From NCBI GenBank assembly GCA_031553765.1, contig JAVBKY010000008.1, positions 1 through 64,000 on the forward strand: a stretch of DNA of 64,000 nucleotides. The letters are read 5' to 3'. The notes under the pieces were generated by a model. That model was given only the letters and a program-made list of their open reading frames with translations, did not search any database and had not been told where the DNA came from. Every line of letters starts with the position of its first letter. Position 1 is the stretch's first letter. This document shows, piece after piece, positions 7,788-18,200 of the stretch. Source of the DNA: JAITMY01 sp031553765 (GTDB lineage: Bacteria; Bacteroidota; Bacteroidia; Bacteroidales; UBA932). Made by a program: the position numbers and the translations under genes.

Positions 7788-9278
7788 CTATCTTAAGTTA
7801 GGGTTAACCTCTGTTTCGCTTAGCGGGATAGGCCAAATGGTTTTGGTATCACTTGCTGATATACTTTCTACCTCGGATACCTTTCCATTGCCATCAATGT
7901 AGTCGCCAGATGAGCCGCGCTCAATAGTTTGGTTGAGGCGCTTAAGGTCGAAAAAGCGCTGCCCTTCAAACGCAAGCTCCTTGCGGCGCTCGCTGCGAAT
8001 GAGGTCGAGCAATTCGGAGCCCGTAGGCGTACCCGAGGGAACAGCGGCATAGCGCCTAACTCTAACCATATTGAGTAGGCTAAGCGCGTTTGCATCGTCG
8101 CCCAAGCGAGCGTAGCATTCGGCTAACGTAAGGTACATTTCGGAGGTGCGTATCACCACGCCATCGCATACGTTTACGGGTGATGTTCCGCCACGCGTGC
8201 GGTACTTATATACGCCTGCATAGACGTTATCCTTGTAGGTGTCCTTGCGGGTATAGGCTGTAATACGAATATCGGTGGTGTCGGCATTGTAGATGTTTTT
8301 ATACAGCGTGTGGTTCACGGCGTAGTTGTTTCTAAATCCATCGCTTGAACTTTGGCCGTAGTTGTTGCCTATGGTGGCGCCATCGGTATCAAGTATAGCA
8401 ATGCGCAGTAACACCTCAGGGTTGGTTTGGGCAATGCTGCTGTGCCATATTTGGTAAAAACCATTACGGTCGAGTAGGTCGGTACCATACAACTCAGCCA
8501 CGGCCTCATTGGCGTAAAATAGCGCATTTGATAGAAATGTTGAATCGTTACCATTGGCAGCAAGTGTAAGGTAAACACGAGACAATATAGCAGCTATGGA
8601 TTGTTGCTTAACCCGGGTATTAACACTTGCATTATGCATGTCGCCGGTTTTACCTATCAAAGCGTATGCTTTAGTGAGGTCGTTTCGGATGGCCCCATAC
8701 ACTTCGCTCAACGTATTGCGTGAGGGCTTTGCTTGAGAATTGGTGCTGGTTACGTAGGGAATTGCCGGGGTAACAGCACCGGTTGCTGCATCTACATAGC
8801 GCGGAGCATACAGGCGTACCATGTCAAAGTGTACCATAGCGCGCACGGCGTAGGCTTCGGCCAGTAACCCGAATGAAGCGGTAGAATCGGGTGTGCCTTC
8901 AAACTTATTCGATGCCCCCAGCGGCTCAATTACGCGGTTGGCCTGCAGTATGGTGTTGTAGCCGGCCGACCACAGCCCACTCACGGCGCTGTTGGTGTTT
9001 TCAATGTTGAAGTTGAAAATGTCGCGGTAGGATTGCAGCCCTGCGGCAGTAATAATCAGGTTGTCCGACATTACATCGGGTAGTATCAGCATGGCGCCGC
9101 CGTAGTAGTTGCCTGAGCGCAAGCCCTCGTAGCACGAGCGTACCTGCGCATCAAAGTCGTCAATGGTTTCCAACTCCATATCGGCCGCGCCACTGGGTTC
9201 TTTATCCAAGTTGCAGGCCGATATTATGCAGGTAAAAGCAGCTGCAATAAGTAGGGGTATGTAGAATTTATTTTTCAT
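7788..9278 (-). CDS. RagB/SusD-family nutrient-uptake lipoprotein
   Basis: A 496-residue lipoprotein (signal peptide ending CIISAC, then an acidic start) with the SusD architecture: helical TPR-like core (SCYEGLRSGNYYGGAMLILPDVMSDN; RAMVHFDMVRLYAPRYVDAA) and the characteristic C-terminal LLNMVRVRR...LLDLIRSERRKELAFEGQRFFDLKR block. SusD proteins form the lid that captures substrate over the SusC channel. The gene is 20 bases after susC and 12 before the accessory lipoprotein. No carbohydrate enzyme is present in the operon, whereas a surface protease is, so peptides are a plausible cargo, as for RagB of Porphyromonas gingivalis. Confidence 0.93.
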   Translation of the reverse strand: MKNKFYIPLLIAAAFTCIISACNLDKEPSGAADMELETIDDFDAQVRSCYEGLRSGNYYGGAMLILPDVMSDNLIITAAGLQSYRDIFNFNIENTNSAVSGLWSAGYNTILQANRVIEPLGASNKFEGTPDSTASFGLLAEAYAVRAMVHFDMVRLYAPRYVDAATGAVTPAIPYVTSTNSQAKPSRNTLSEVYGAIRNDLTKAYALIGKTGDMHNASVNTRVKQQSIAAILSRVYLTLAANGNDSTFLSNALFYANEAVAELYGTDLLDRNGFYQIWHSSIAQTNPEVLLRIAILDTDGATIGNNYGQSSSDGFRNNYAVNHTLYKNIYNADTTDIRITAYTRKDTYKDNVYAGVYKYRTRGGTSPVNVCDGVVIRTSEMYLTLAECYARLGDDANALSLLNMVRVRRYAAVPSGTPTGSELLDLIRSERRKELAFEGQRFFDLKRLNQTIERGSSGDYIDGNGKVSEVESISASDTKTIWPIPLSETEVNPNLR

Positions 9279-9298
9279 TGTCTCTAAAGAAATCTCCG

Positions 9299-12220
9299 TT
9301 AAAAGTTAAGCGTTAGTCCTACCAAAAAGTTGCGCGATACAGGGTAGTGGTTCTGGTCATCGCCTTGCACCTCGGGGTCGAAACCTTTATACTTTGTAAT
9401 GGTAAACAGGTTTTCGCATGAGGCTGATACGCGCGCTCCCTTCAAGCCAACTTTACTTACAAGCGTCAGCGGAAGAGCGTATGACAGGCTTATGTTGCGC
9501 AGGCGACCATAGGAGTTATCTTCAAGAAAACGGTCGGTGCTGTAGCTGATGTTATTGATAGACTGCTTGGGTGTATTGGTTATATCACCGGGGTTTTGCC
9601 ATGCGTCGTACAGCAGGCTGCGGTCCTGATTACGGTTGCTGGCAGTTGCGCCGTCGCTAAGGCTGGTGGCGCGGCTGGTGTTAAACACGTAGCTGCCTAC
9701 CGAGTAGTAGAAGCTGGCGCTTGCCGAAAGATTTTTCCACGAAAAGTTAAGGTCAAATGACCCATAGTATTTGGGCAAGTTGGTTTTCCCTTCCAGAATA
9801 ACGGCATCGTCGCTGTTGAATACGTTGGTTACGTTACCATTCTTATCGTAGTACAAAGCCTCGCCTGTAGCAGGATTAACGCCCGCGTAGCGTACCATGC
9901 GGTACTGTCCCAGCGAATAACCTTCTTGCCTGATATACATACCTGAAATCACCGAACCTTCGTATAGTTCAAGTACCTCGTTTTTGGCAGTAGCAAATGT
10001 TCCGGTAAGGCTAAGATTCACATCTTTGGTGCTAATAATGTCACCGCGTAGCAGCAACTCCACGCCGCGGTTGCGCAGCTTACCTACGTTAGATAGTATG
10101 GAACCCTGCCCGGTGGTGGGTGATAGCGGAATGGGGTTAATCAAGTCGTGGGTTATACGGTTGAAAATATCAACATCGAACTTAATGCGGTTGTTAAACC
10201 ACATGCTGTTGATGCTAAACGAAACTTGGTTGCTCTTTTCCCAAGTAAGGTTTCTGTTACCCACATTTGACGGGTACAGCGTAGTTTCATTATTATACGA
10301 ACCTTGTGAAATAAGGCGACGCCATGAGTAGTAGGTGCTGGGCAGGTTACCCTGCGTACCGTAGTTTACGGCCAACTTCAGGTTGTCAATAATACCCTGT
10401 AGCGGCTGCATAAAATCTTCGCGGTGCATGTTCCAACCCACGCCAACCGACCAAAACGGTGACCAACGGTTATCGGGCGAAAGGCGCGACGAGCCGTCGA
10501 AGCGCAACGATGCATCAAGCATGTACTTGCTATCGTAGTTGTACGAAGCGTTGGTAAGGTACGACATCATAGAGTAGCCGCTGCTGCTGCCGCTGGGGGC
10601 ATCAGGCTTGGCGCCGTTGCTCAGCGCGTCAATGTTGCGACTGGCGTAGTAGTCGGCTTTAGCGGTAGTGCTGCGCTCGTTGTAGTCCAGCCACTCAGTA
10701 CCCGCTATTACGGTAAGGTTGTGGTAGTCGGCAAAAATATCACGGTAGGTAAACAGGTTGCTCCACGAGGTATTGCCGCTGCGAGCATAGCCATCGTAGC
10801 GGCTACCGTAGGTTTCGAGCAGCTGCGATATTACAGCGTCGGGGTATGAATACTGGTAAATGTATCGGTTGCCGTATTCAAGACCTAAGTTGGTGCGGAA
10901 CGATACCTTATTGCCCAACTTAATATCGGCATACGTGGTTCCTGCCAGCTGCAACTTTTGTGTGTACTGCGGCGTAGTTTCCTGATACTCAAAAATGTTG
11001 ATACCTCCCGATGGCAGGTCGGAGCCTAAGTAGTAGGAGCCATCGGCGTTGTACGGCGACAGGTAAGGCTGTGCCGCAAATACGTTGTACATGGGGTTGG
11101 TACCGTTGCTCGATTCGCTCAGCAGCGTAAGGTCGTAGTAGCCTGCGTTGAGGTTTACCCCTACGCTAAGCCAGCTGCGTACCTTGTGGTCGAGGTTGAG
11201 GCGGCCTGAGTAGCGGCGCATGTCGGAGCCAATTACTATGCCCTGATCATCGTACATTTGGGCCGAAAGGTATATGCGCGTTTTATCATCACCGCCCGAT
11301 ATGCTCAGGTCGTATTGCTGCGTGAGCCCTGTGCGGAAAATCTCATCCTCCCACTTGGTGTTGATAGGGTAGCTGCTGATTTCGTCATCGGTAAGAGTAG
11401 CGCCCTTGCCCACGCCCAGCAACTTTTCGTAGGTAAGCTTCTCCTGCGCGTTCATCAAGTTCAACTTACTGGTGGTGCGGGTTTTCCACGCCAGCTTTGA
11501 GCTGAGCTGAATGTTGGTTTCGCCCGACTTACCGCGCTTGGTGGTAATAAGTATCACGCCGTTCGAGCCTCGCGAACCATAGATAGAGGTAGCCGAAGCA
11601 TCCTTAAGAATGGATACCGACTCAATATCGTTGGGATTGATGGCCGAGAAATCGGCGTTTGGCGAGGGCATTCCGTCAATTACAAATAGCGGTGTGTTGC
11701 TTGCGTTGATGGAGCCAATACCGCGGATAAGCATGGTTGAACCCGCAGCAGGGTCACCGGAGTTAACGGTAATCTGCAAACCCGGAGCAGCACCTTGCAG
11801 TGCCTGCGTAAAGTTGGCCGCTACTATCTTTTCTATCTTTTTCGAATCTACGGTGCTTACGGTACCTGTAATGTTGGAGTTGCGCTTGCGCGAATAGCCC
11901 ACGGCCACCACTTCATCCAGCACCTGCGTTTCGGACTTCAACTCTACGTTAATAGTACTGCGTCCGGCTATGGATTGCGATTCGGTGGTATAACCGGCCA
12001 TAGCGAAGTCCAGCGTAGCATTGGCATTGCTCACAGTAATGCTGTAGCTGCCGTCTTCGTCGGTGTAGGTAAAGTTGTTGGTGCCTTTTTCATTTACAAC
12101 AAGAAAGTCAATTGGCTTCTTGGTGTCGGCATCCAGCGCTTTGCCGGTAATCTTAACCTGTGCAAATAGGCTTGTAGTAGCAAGCATCAGCAGCAGCGCG
12201 ATGGTAAGTCTTTTCATCAT
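9299..12220 (-). CDS. SusC/RagA-family TonB-dependent outer-membrane transporter
   Basis: A 973-residue TonB-linked channel. After a signal peptide (MMKRLTIALLLMLATTSLFA) come a carboxypeptidase-regulatory-like domain (VKITGKALDADTKKPIDFLV, residues about 22-100), the plug (about 105-235; TVSTVDSKKIEKIVAANFTQ, MLIRGIGSINASNTPLFVID and the SusC-type SVSILKDASATSIYGSRGSN), then a 22-strand barrel ending in an aromatic Phe (RNFLVGLTLNF). It would import substrate captured by the partner SusD using energy from TonB/ExbBD. Transcribed 26 bases after the large secreted protease. Barrel sequence alone does not reveal the cargo. Confidence 0.95.
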   Translation of the reverse strand: MMKRLTIALLLMLATTSLFAQVKITGKALDADTKKPIDFLVVNEKGTNNFTYTDEDGSYSITVSNANATLDFAMAGYTTESQSIAGRSTINVELKSETQVLDEVVAVGYSRKRNSNITGTVSTVDSKKIEKIVAANFTQALQGAAPGLQITVNSGDPAAGSTMLIRGIGSINASNTPLFVIDGMPSPNADFSAINPNDIESVSILKDASATSIYGSRGSNGVILITTKRGKSGETNIQLSSKLAWKTRTTSKLNLMNAQEKLTYEKLLGVGKGATLTDDEISSYPINTKWEDEIFRTGLTQQYDLSISGGDDKTRIYLSAQMYDDQGIVIGSDMRRYSGRLNLDHKVRSWLSVGVNLNAGYYDLTLLSESSNGTNPMYNVFAAQPYLSPYNADGSYYLGSDLPSGGINIFEYQETTPQYTQKLQLAGTTYADIKLGNKVSFRTNLGLEYGNRYIYQYSYPDAVISQLLETYGSRYDGYARSGNTSWSNLFTYRDIFADYHNLTVIAGTEWLDYNERSTTAKADYYASRNIDALSNGAKPDAPSGSSSGYSMMSYLTNASYNYDSKYMLDASLRFDGSSRLSPDNRWSPFWSVGVGWNMHREDFMQPLQGIIDNLKLAVNYGTQGNLPSTYYSWRRLISQGSYNNETTLYPSNVGNRNLTWEKSNQVSFSINSMWFNNRIKFDVDIFNRITHDLINPIPLSPTTGQGSILSNVGKLRNRGVELLLRGDIISTKDVNLSLTGTFATAKNEVLELYEGSVISGMYIRQEGYSLGQYRMVRYAGVNPATGEALYYDKNGNVTNVFNSDDAVILEGKTNLPKYYGSFDLNFSWKNLSASASFYYSVGSYVFNTSRATSLSDGATASNRNQDRSLLYDAWQNPGDITNTPKQSINNISYSTDRFLEDNSYGRLRNISLSYALPLTLVSKVGLKGARVSASCENLFTITKYKGFDPEVQGDDQNHYPVSRNFLVGLTLNF

Positions 12221-12246
12221 TTATTCAAAAAAATCTATGCTGTAAA

Positions 12247-15200
12247 TTACTTCTTTATCAAGGTTATCTTTTTCTGTACGCCGTCCTTGTCCAAGCGCAG
12301 GTAGTACACGCCGCCGCTAAGGCTCGATACCTCCACTCTCATGGCATCGCTGGTAACCTCTATGGTTTGCAATAGGCGACCTTGAGCGTCGAACATTGAG
12401 CATGTGCTGCCGCTTGCGCCAACTATAGTGGTGTACTCCTCGGCAGGGTTAACGGCCAGACTTGGCGAAAACTCGTTGCTACTGCTCTTCACATAGGGCA
12501 TTACGGTGTAAGTTTTGTATGCCATGCCGTTTTCGGCAATAACCTTTACGTCAAATTTTTGAGAGAAATCCAGCACATCACCCGAATGTATTTCAGCGCC
12601 AGTGCTGACCATTACCAAACGAGCGCTTGCAGAAACGCTAAAGGATACGGCGTTGCTGCGGCTGCTGCCAACAGGGAGGGCTAAACCTACCTGGTTGTCG
12701 GCATTGTCAATGGCGCCAATAATATCGCTTGACAAATCGGGGTTGAGCGACATGGGCAGGTTGAATGTCAACATCACCGCCTCCGTGCTTTCCTCCTGTA
12801 TGGCTATGGTGTAAGCGGCCGAGTCGCTATTTTCGGCAACTACGCTCAGCATGATTGCATCCGAGGAGGCGCTCACAACATCAAAACCGCTGCTTTGTAT
12901 TTCCTTTCCTTGAGATTTTAGCGTAGCATACTTTGATATGGTAAAGGTGGGTACCAGCGCGCTGCGATCAACTCCGCGGGGGAATTTCATGTAGCGGCTG
13001 CTGCCCGAGATTTGCATTACCACATCCTTATCGAGCATGCTGTTGTGAGCCTTAAGGAAAGCAAAGCTGATTAGCTCATTCTGGTTGTTGGGGTCGCGCG
13101 TAACGTCAACCTCAAACATGGACGACAAATTCAGCTGCACGGCTTGCACGCTAATGAGCAAGGATGAGCTGAAATCTATAACGCTTTCGCCTGAGGTAAT
13201 GCGTCGGTCGCCCAGCATCAGGCGCTCATCTTCCTTAGGCACGTTGGTTATAATGGTGGGTACCAAAGCCTTCTCGTTGGTTGACGATGGTACGTTAACG
13301 CTTACTATAGCGTTATTGGTAATAACACCGTTAACATCAGTTGGCAGTTCGGGATTGTTGGCCTTGAGGAACTGGAATTGCAGCAGTTCAATACCGTTAA
13401 CAGCCGCGCTGGTAGCTTTGATGGTCCATTGCTCGGTGGTTGTGCCCTTTACCGCGTTGAGCGTCAGCGGGGCGCTCATATCTACCGTGTCGCCCGCTTT
13501 TAGTAGATGACCATTGGTGTACTGCAGCACGGCATTGTTGTTGGCAAAGTAGTAGTTGTTTACTTCCAACTTAGCCATATTAGCCGATGATGGGAGTACA
13601 ATGGTTGCCGTTTTGGTGTCGTTATCTATCAGCGAGTACTCTTGCCCGGTAATATCAAAGCGGTCGAGGTTAAACACATCATTGGTTGCAGCGTTGCTTA
13701 CTGCAGGTATAGCCAACGAGTATGTTTTGTTGGTGCTGCCGAAGCTACCTACTTCCGTCATTCTATCCTCATTGGGAATGGCTTCAAGTATGTAGCCAAT
13801 ATCGCCTGCGCTTTGGTAGGCTGCCAGCAGCGTTCCCGACGAGTATTCATACGCCATATTTACGCGCGACGCCACATCGGACGGGCCTTTACAGTAGTGA
13901 CTCCATACTCCATTTGTAGTTGTGTCGAGCATAATAATTTCGGCATTTGCCGTTTGCGGGTTACGCATGGTAAACAACTTTCCGCCAAGGTCGGCAGCCA
14001 AGCCCGATAGCTGACTTATGGGCAAGGTTGTAAAGGTCTTGCTCAGCGTCGCCGCTCCGGTTTCGTGGTCGATAATGTATATCGCAGCGTTGGTGCCGTT
14101 GGCACCCAATCCGTAAAGTGTTTTACTTGCCGGATTGAAAGCTATTGCCTGTATTTTGGCGCTGTTGAAATGGTTTGCCAGCGTATCGTAGCTGCCATTC
14201 TGTGTCGCTTCGTCAAAGGTGAATTTAACTACACGGTTATCGTAAAACAACTTGTTGTCGTAGGTGCGGATGTACTGCTCCGAAAGCAAGTACCAGTTGT
14301 CAATATTCTTGTCGGTATCTACTACCCATGTTGCGGTGTTCATATTCGACACCTTGAAGGGTGGCAATCCTGTCTTCATGCGACTTGCTGCCGATGGTGA
14401 AGTAACAGGCGCTGTGTAGCTAATGCGTCCGCGCTTATTGGTGGTATTGAGTATGGGGTTTGTAGCAATGCTTACCCGAAGACTTGCAGAGTTGTTGGCC
14501 GTAATAGGATCATCTGCCACCAATGTGAGGTTGAGCGTGTACTCACCATCGGGGAATCCTGCCGGAACAGGAATGGTAAGCTCGCGAGTTTCACGGTCGC
14601 CTCCCAAATCGGTAATGGGCATGGTGCCGTTGACTATCACAACCTGCTCGCTGTTAACGTAGGTGTATGCCACGTTAACAGGGGTAGAGGCGGTGTAGCC
14701 TGTGCGTATAATATCCAGGCTGATACCCGCAATGGACGATGCCAGCAGCTCGGTGCTTGACAGCGTTGCAGAGTGCAGCTCCACGTCTGTGCTAACAGGA
14801 GTACCCACTACGCGTATGGTAAAGTCCCAGCCCGACATGTTGCCATCCTGGTATGCCGCTACGCGGAAGGTATAGTCGCCAGCTTGGCTAAAGTACATGT
14901 GCGGCCAAAACGTGCCGGTGTATACGTTGTGGTTTTCGGTACCGTCGTTATCCAGCGCAATAACTTCCACTTCTTCAAATACCTTATTTTTGTTGAAGTC
15001 GGGGATAAAGGCGGCATTCAGTCGCTTAGCTTGTTCCCCGTCCAGCGTAATAGAGTAGGGGTAACCCTTGCCCAACTCTACCTTTATAACCTGGTTGGTG
15101 TAGTCGTAGTAGCCATATTCGGTGGTGCTGCGCGATACGCCTGCCATGCTAAACGCGCTAACAAAGGCGTTGGGACCAAAATCGTTAGCTTGGCTACCAT

Positions 15201-18200
15201 CGCCATACATCAGCTTAAGGCTGTAGGTATTGTTGCTGGCAATAGCGTCCGAGTAATTTTCAAAGGCAAATACCAGCGGATAGGTTTGGTTTAGCGGCAT
15301 GGTTGAATCACCCTTAACGGTATGCCTAAAGGTGGTGTAGGCTTGCCGCCCCGGCTCAATGCTGCTAATGGTGTTGCTGCTGGTGCCTGTGGTTTCGCTG
15401 TAGCTTACAAAGGTAAGCGCCGTATCTATAACCTTAGGGGCGCTTCCGTATTGAAAACTTGCCATGAAGTTAAGTAGGTCTACAGCGGTTGAGCCGGTAT
15501 TCTCTATTACCATTGAGGCTGTGTAGCCATTGGAGAATTGAGCCGGACGTGTAAAGTAGGGCCTTACAATGCCCAAGTCTTTGTTTACATCTTTGCTTAC
15601 TTCTTTCAGTGTAAATTCCCATCCACGGTGGGTTTGGAATTCGGTACCATCTTTGTAATTGTATTCCAAGTAGAATTTTAAGCTGCCGTCATAGGCTGAC
15701 GATGTAAAGGTTTTCCCATTGTGTATGGAGTCCTTCCACACCTTACCCAATACCGTACTGCCGGCATAAATAATAGCGGTGTCGCCTTCAAATAGGTCAA
15801 TATCTTTAAACGTAATTTGCAAGCGTTTTGTATTATTCGATGGGGCAAATGTAGTGCTGTAGTTCCCATAGCCCGGATAGCGTGGGTAGGGGAATATAGT
15901 AGCACCATAGTCGGCTACATTAAGCGTATCGGTTACATAGGTAATGGAACTTTGATTCCCGGAACTCATGCGCTTGAAGAAGGGGTTAGCAGGATTGCTG
16001 GCTTGGTCATACTGGTAGCTGTCAACATTATATTCCACGTATGATACAGTGTCTCCCATGCTGCCATCTGCTGTGGCTGTAAATAATAGTTTGTGACTTT
16101 CAGGGTGACTAAACTGTATGCGCCCCATAGGTATGTAGCGTGCGGTGTATGGTTGTAATGTTGCAACAGGCTTGCTTGCTGCAAATACGGTATCGTTATT
16201 GCGGTAGCGTGCCAGACTTAGCGACACATTTCCGGCTGCAGCCTGGTAACCGATATTGCTAACCAATGCGTGTACTGCAGCCGATTTTGCTGCTCCGGTT
16301 AAGCTGTCGGCAGGGACGTTCATAGCCCAACCTACTCCGGTAGTTGGTCTGGCACCGGGTGTGCCTGAGTCAATGTTTACTACTACAAATTCATAGGGCT
16401 TCATTTCCTCAAAGTCAATGCTGGCAATGTAAACTTGCGAGCCCTCATCGTTAAGGTTGCTCTTGTATCGCTCTGTTGCACATAGCGCGTCAAAGTCAAC
16501 CACGGCTGTACTTCCTGCATAAGATGTTAGGTTGTAATAGCGATCTTCAAATAGAGTTCTATCTACATCCGGATTTTGACGAATATTAATGGGGGAGTAA
16601 CCCACCCTATTGCTGAAATCCTTGTAGGGAATAGTCTGAACTTTTTTGCCGTTTGCGGCAGTTTGCGCCTCTCCGTTTACGCGAACCCTCCACAAAGCAA
16701 TATGTTGCTCTATGCTGGGATTATTTTGTGCTGTAGCAGTAGATACGTTCGGTGATAAACCGCGCACCCTATAGCTTACTTTCATTCTGATTTTTTTGTC
16801 GGTAGGCAGCTCCACCTTCATGCTGGCTGTTGAGCGAAAGTCAATTCGAGAGGCGTTGGTGTTGGCCGGTTCAAAAAAAGTGTTGAGCGTGGCATCGTTA
16901 CCTTGTACAAAACTTTTACTCCAGTTGGCGTTATACGTGGCATCGTTATACACTGTGGCGCCCATGTACATCAGTACATTTTGCTCGTGCTCGGGTATGT
17001 AATTCCAAAATACGTTGGAGTATTTTCCTTGTTGCAAGCGTAAGTATTCGGGAACTCCCTCATTAAAATCAATGCGGAGGGGAAGCGATGTTATCTTGAG
17101 AGCCTCTGTTGCGCTTACCTCCAAACCAACGGCACGTTCACCCACAGCGCCATTCACCAGCGCGCGAACGCTGAAGTAGGTGCGGTGCTTAACAAGGCCA
17201 TTGCGTATGGTATAGCTAAGCCCATTTACTGTATCTACAGGTGAGTATTCAATAAAATCGTCATTAAGCATTAGCACTTCGTACTTACCGCCCGCAGTTT
17301 TTATGAACTTTACCGAATCCCATGATAGCACGTTAGTGGTGTCGGTTATGCTTAAAGTCAGATTCTGTACTTGTCCTACAATGGGCATATTGCCTGTTTC
17401 AGCGTAGTAGCCATCCTGCGAAATACGGAAGCGCGACTGCGCTGTATACTGTTCGCTAGCGTTAAGTATTAAGTAGTTGTCACCACTGCCGGGTTGGTTG
17501 GCAAGGCGGTTATACGTGGCTCCTCCGTCCTTTGACAGTTCTACGGTGGTTGAGCCCGAGAGTCCTACGCTATGCCACTTAATCAGCAGGTTGCTGCCTG
17601 CGGTAATGGGTTGTCCGGTTACGGGAGTAAGTATGGTTACTCCTTTTTTAGCAAACGAGTAAACTACCGAAAATTGCTGCGTGGGCTGTGGTACTGCCGT
17701 ACCTATAACGCGTATTTTGGCTTTTCCCTTGGCTGGCTTAGTGAGCGTAACTTGCAAAATATTATTAAGGTTGTCCACCTTTTCCACAGCGGGTTGCTCC
17801 GGATGCAAGGGGTCGGGTACCAACGGCAAGTACGTACGGTCGTACACTACCTCAAGATCAAGGTTGTTAACAAGCGTGGGGCCGTAGGTTTCGGCAACTG
17901 CCGAGGGGTCATTCCACGTTAGCATAACCTTCATCTCCTCGGTGTTGGCAGGTATATCCACGTAGTATTCGGCCACGGCACCGGTGGTGTTAATTTCGCC
18001 TACCATGAACTGCTTATTCTCGAGCATTTCCATGGTGTTGGGTACGTTTACCTCACCAAATCCGCTACCGAAATCGGGACCGGGTAAAAATATATCGTTG
18101 GCGCCGTTGCATAGTAAGGCCTTAGCCAAGCTGCTTATGGGGTTGGTGCCGTATAAGTCGTTGTAGCGTTGGTACAACACGGTGGCAACCCCCGAAACAA

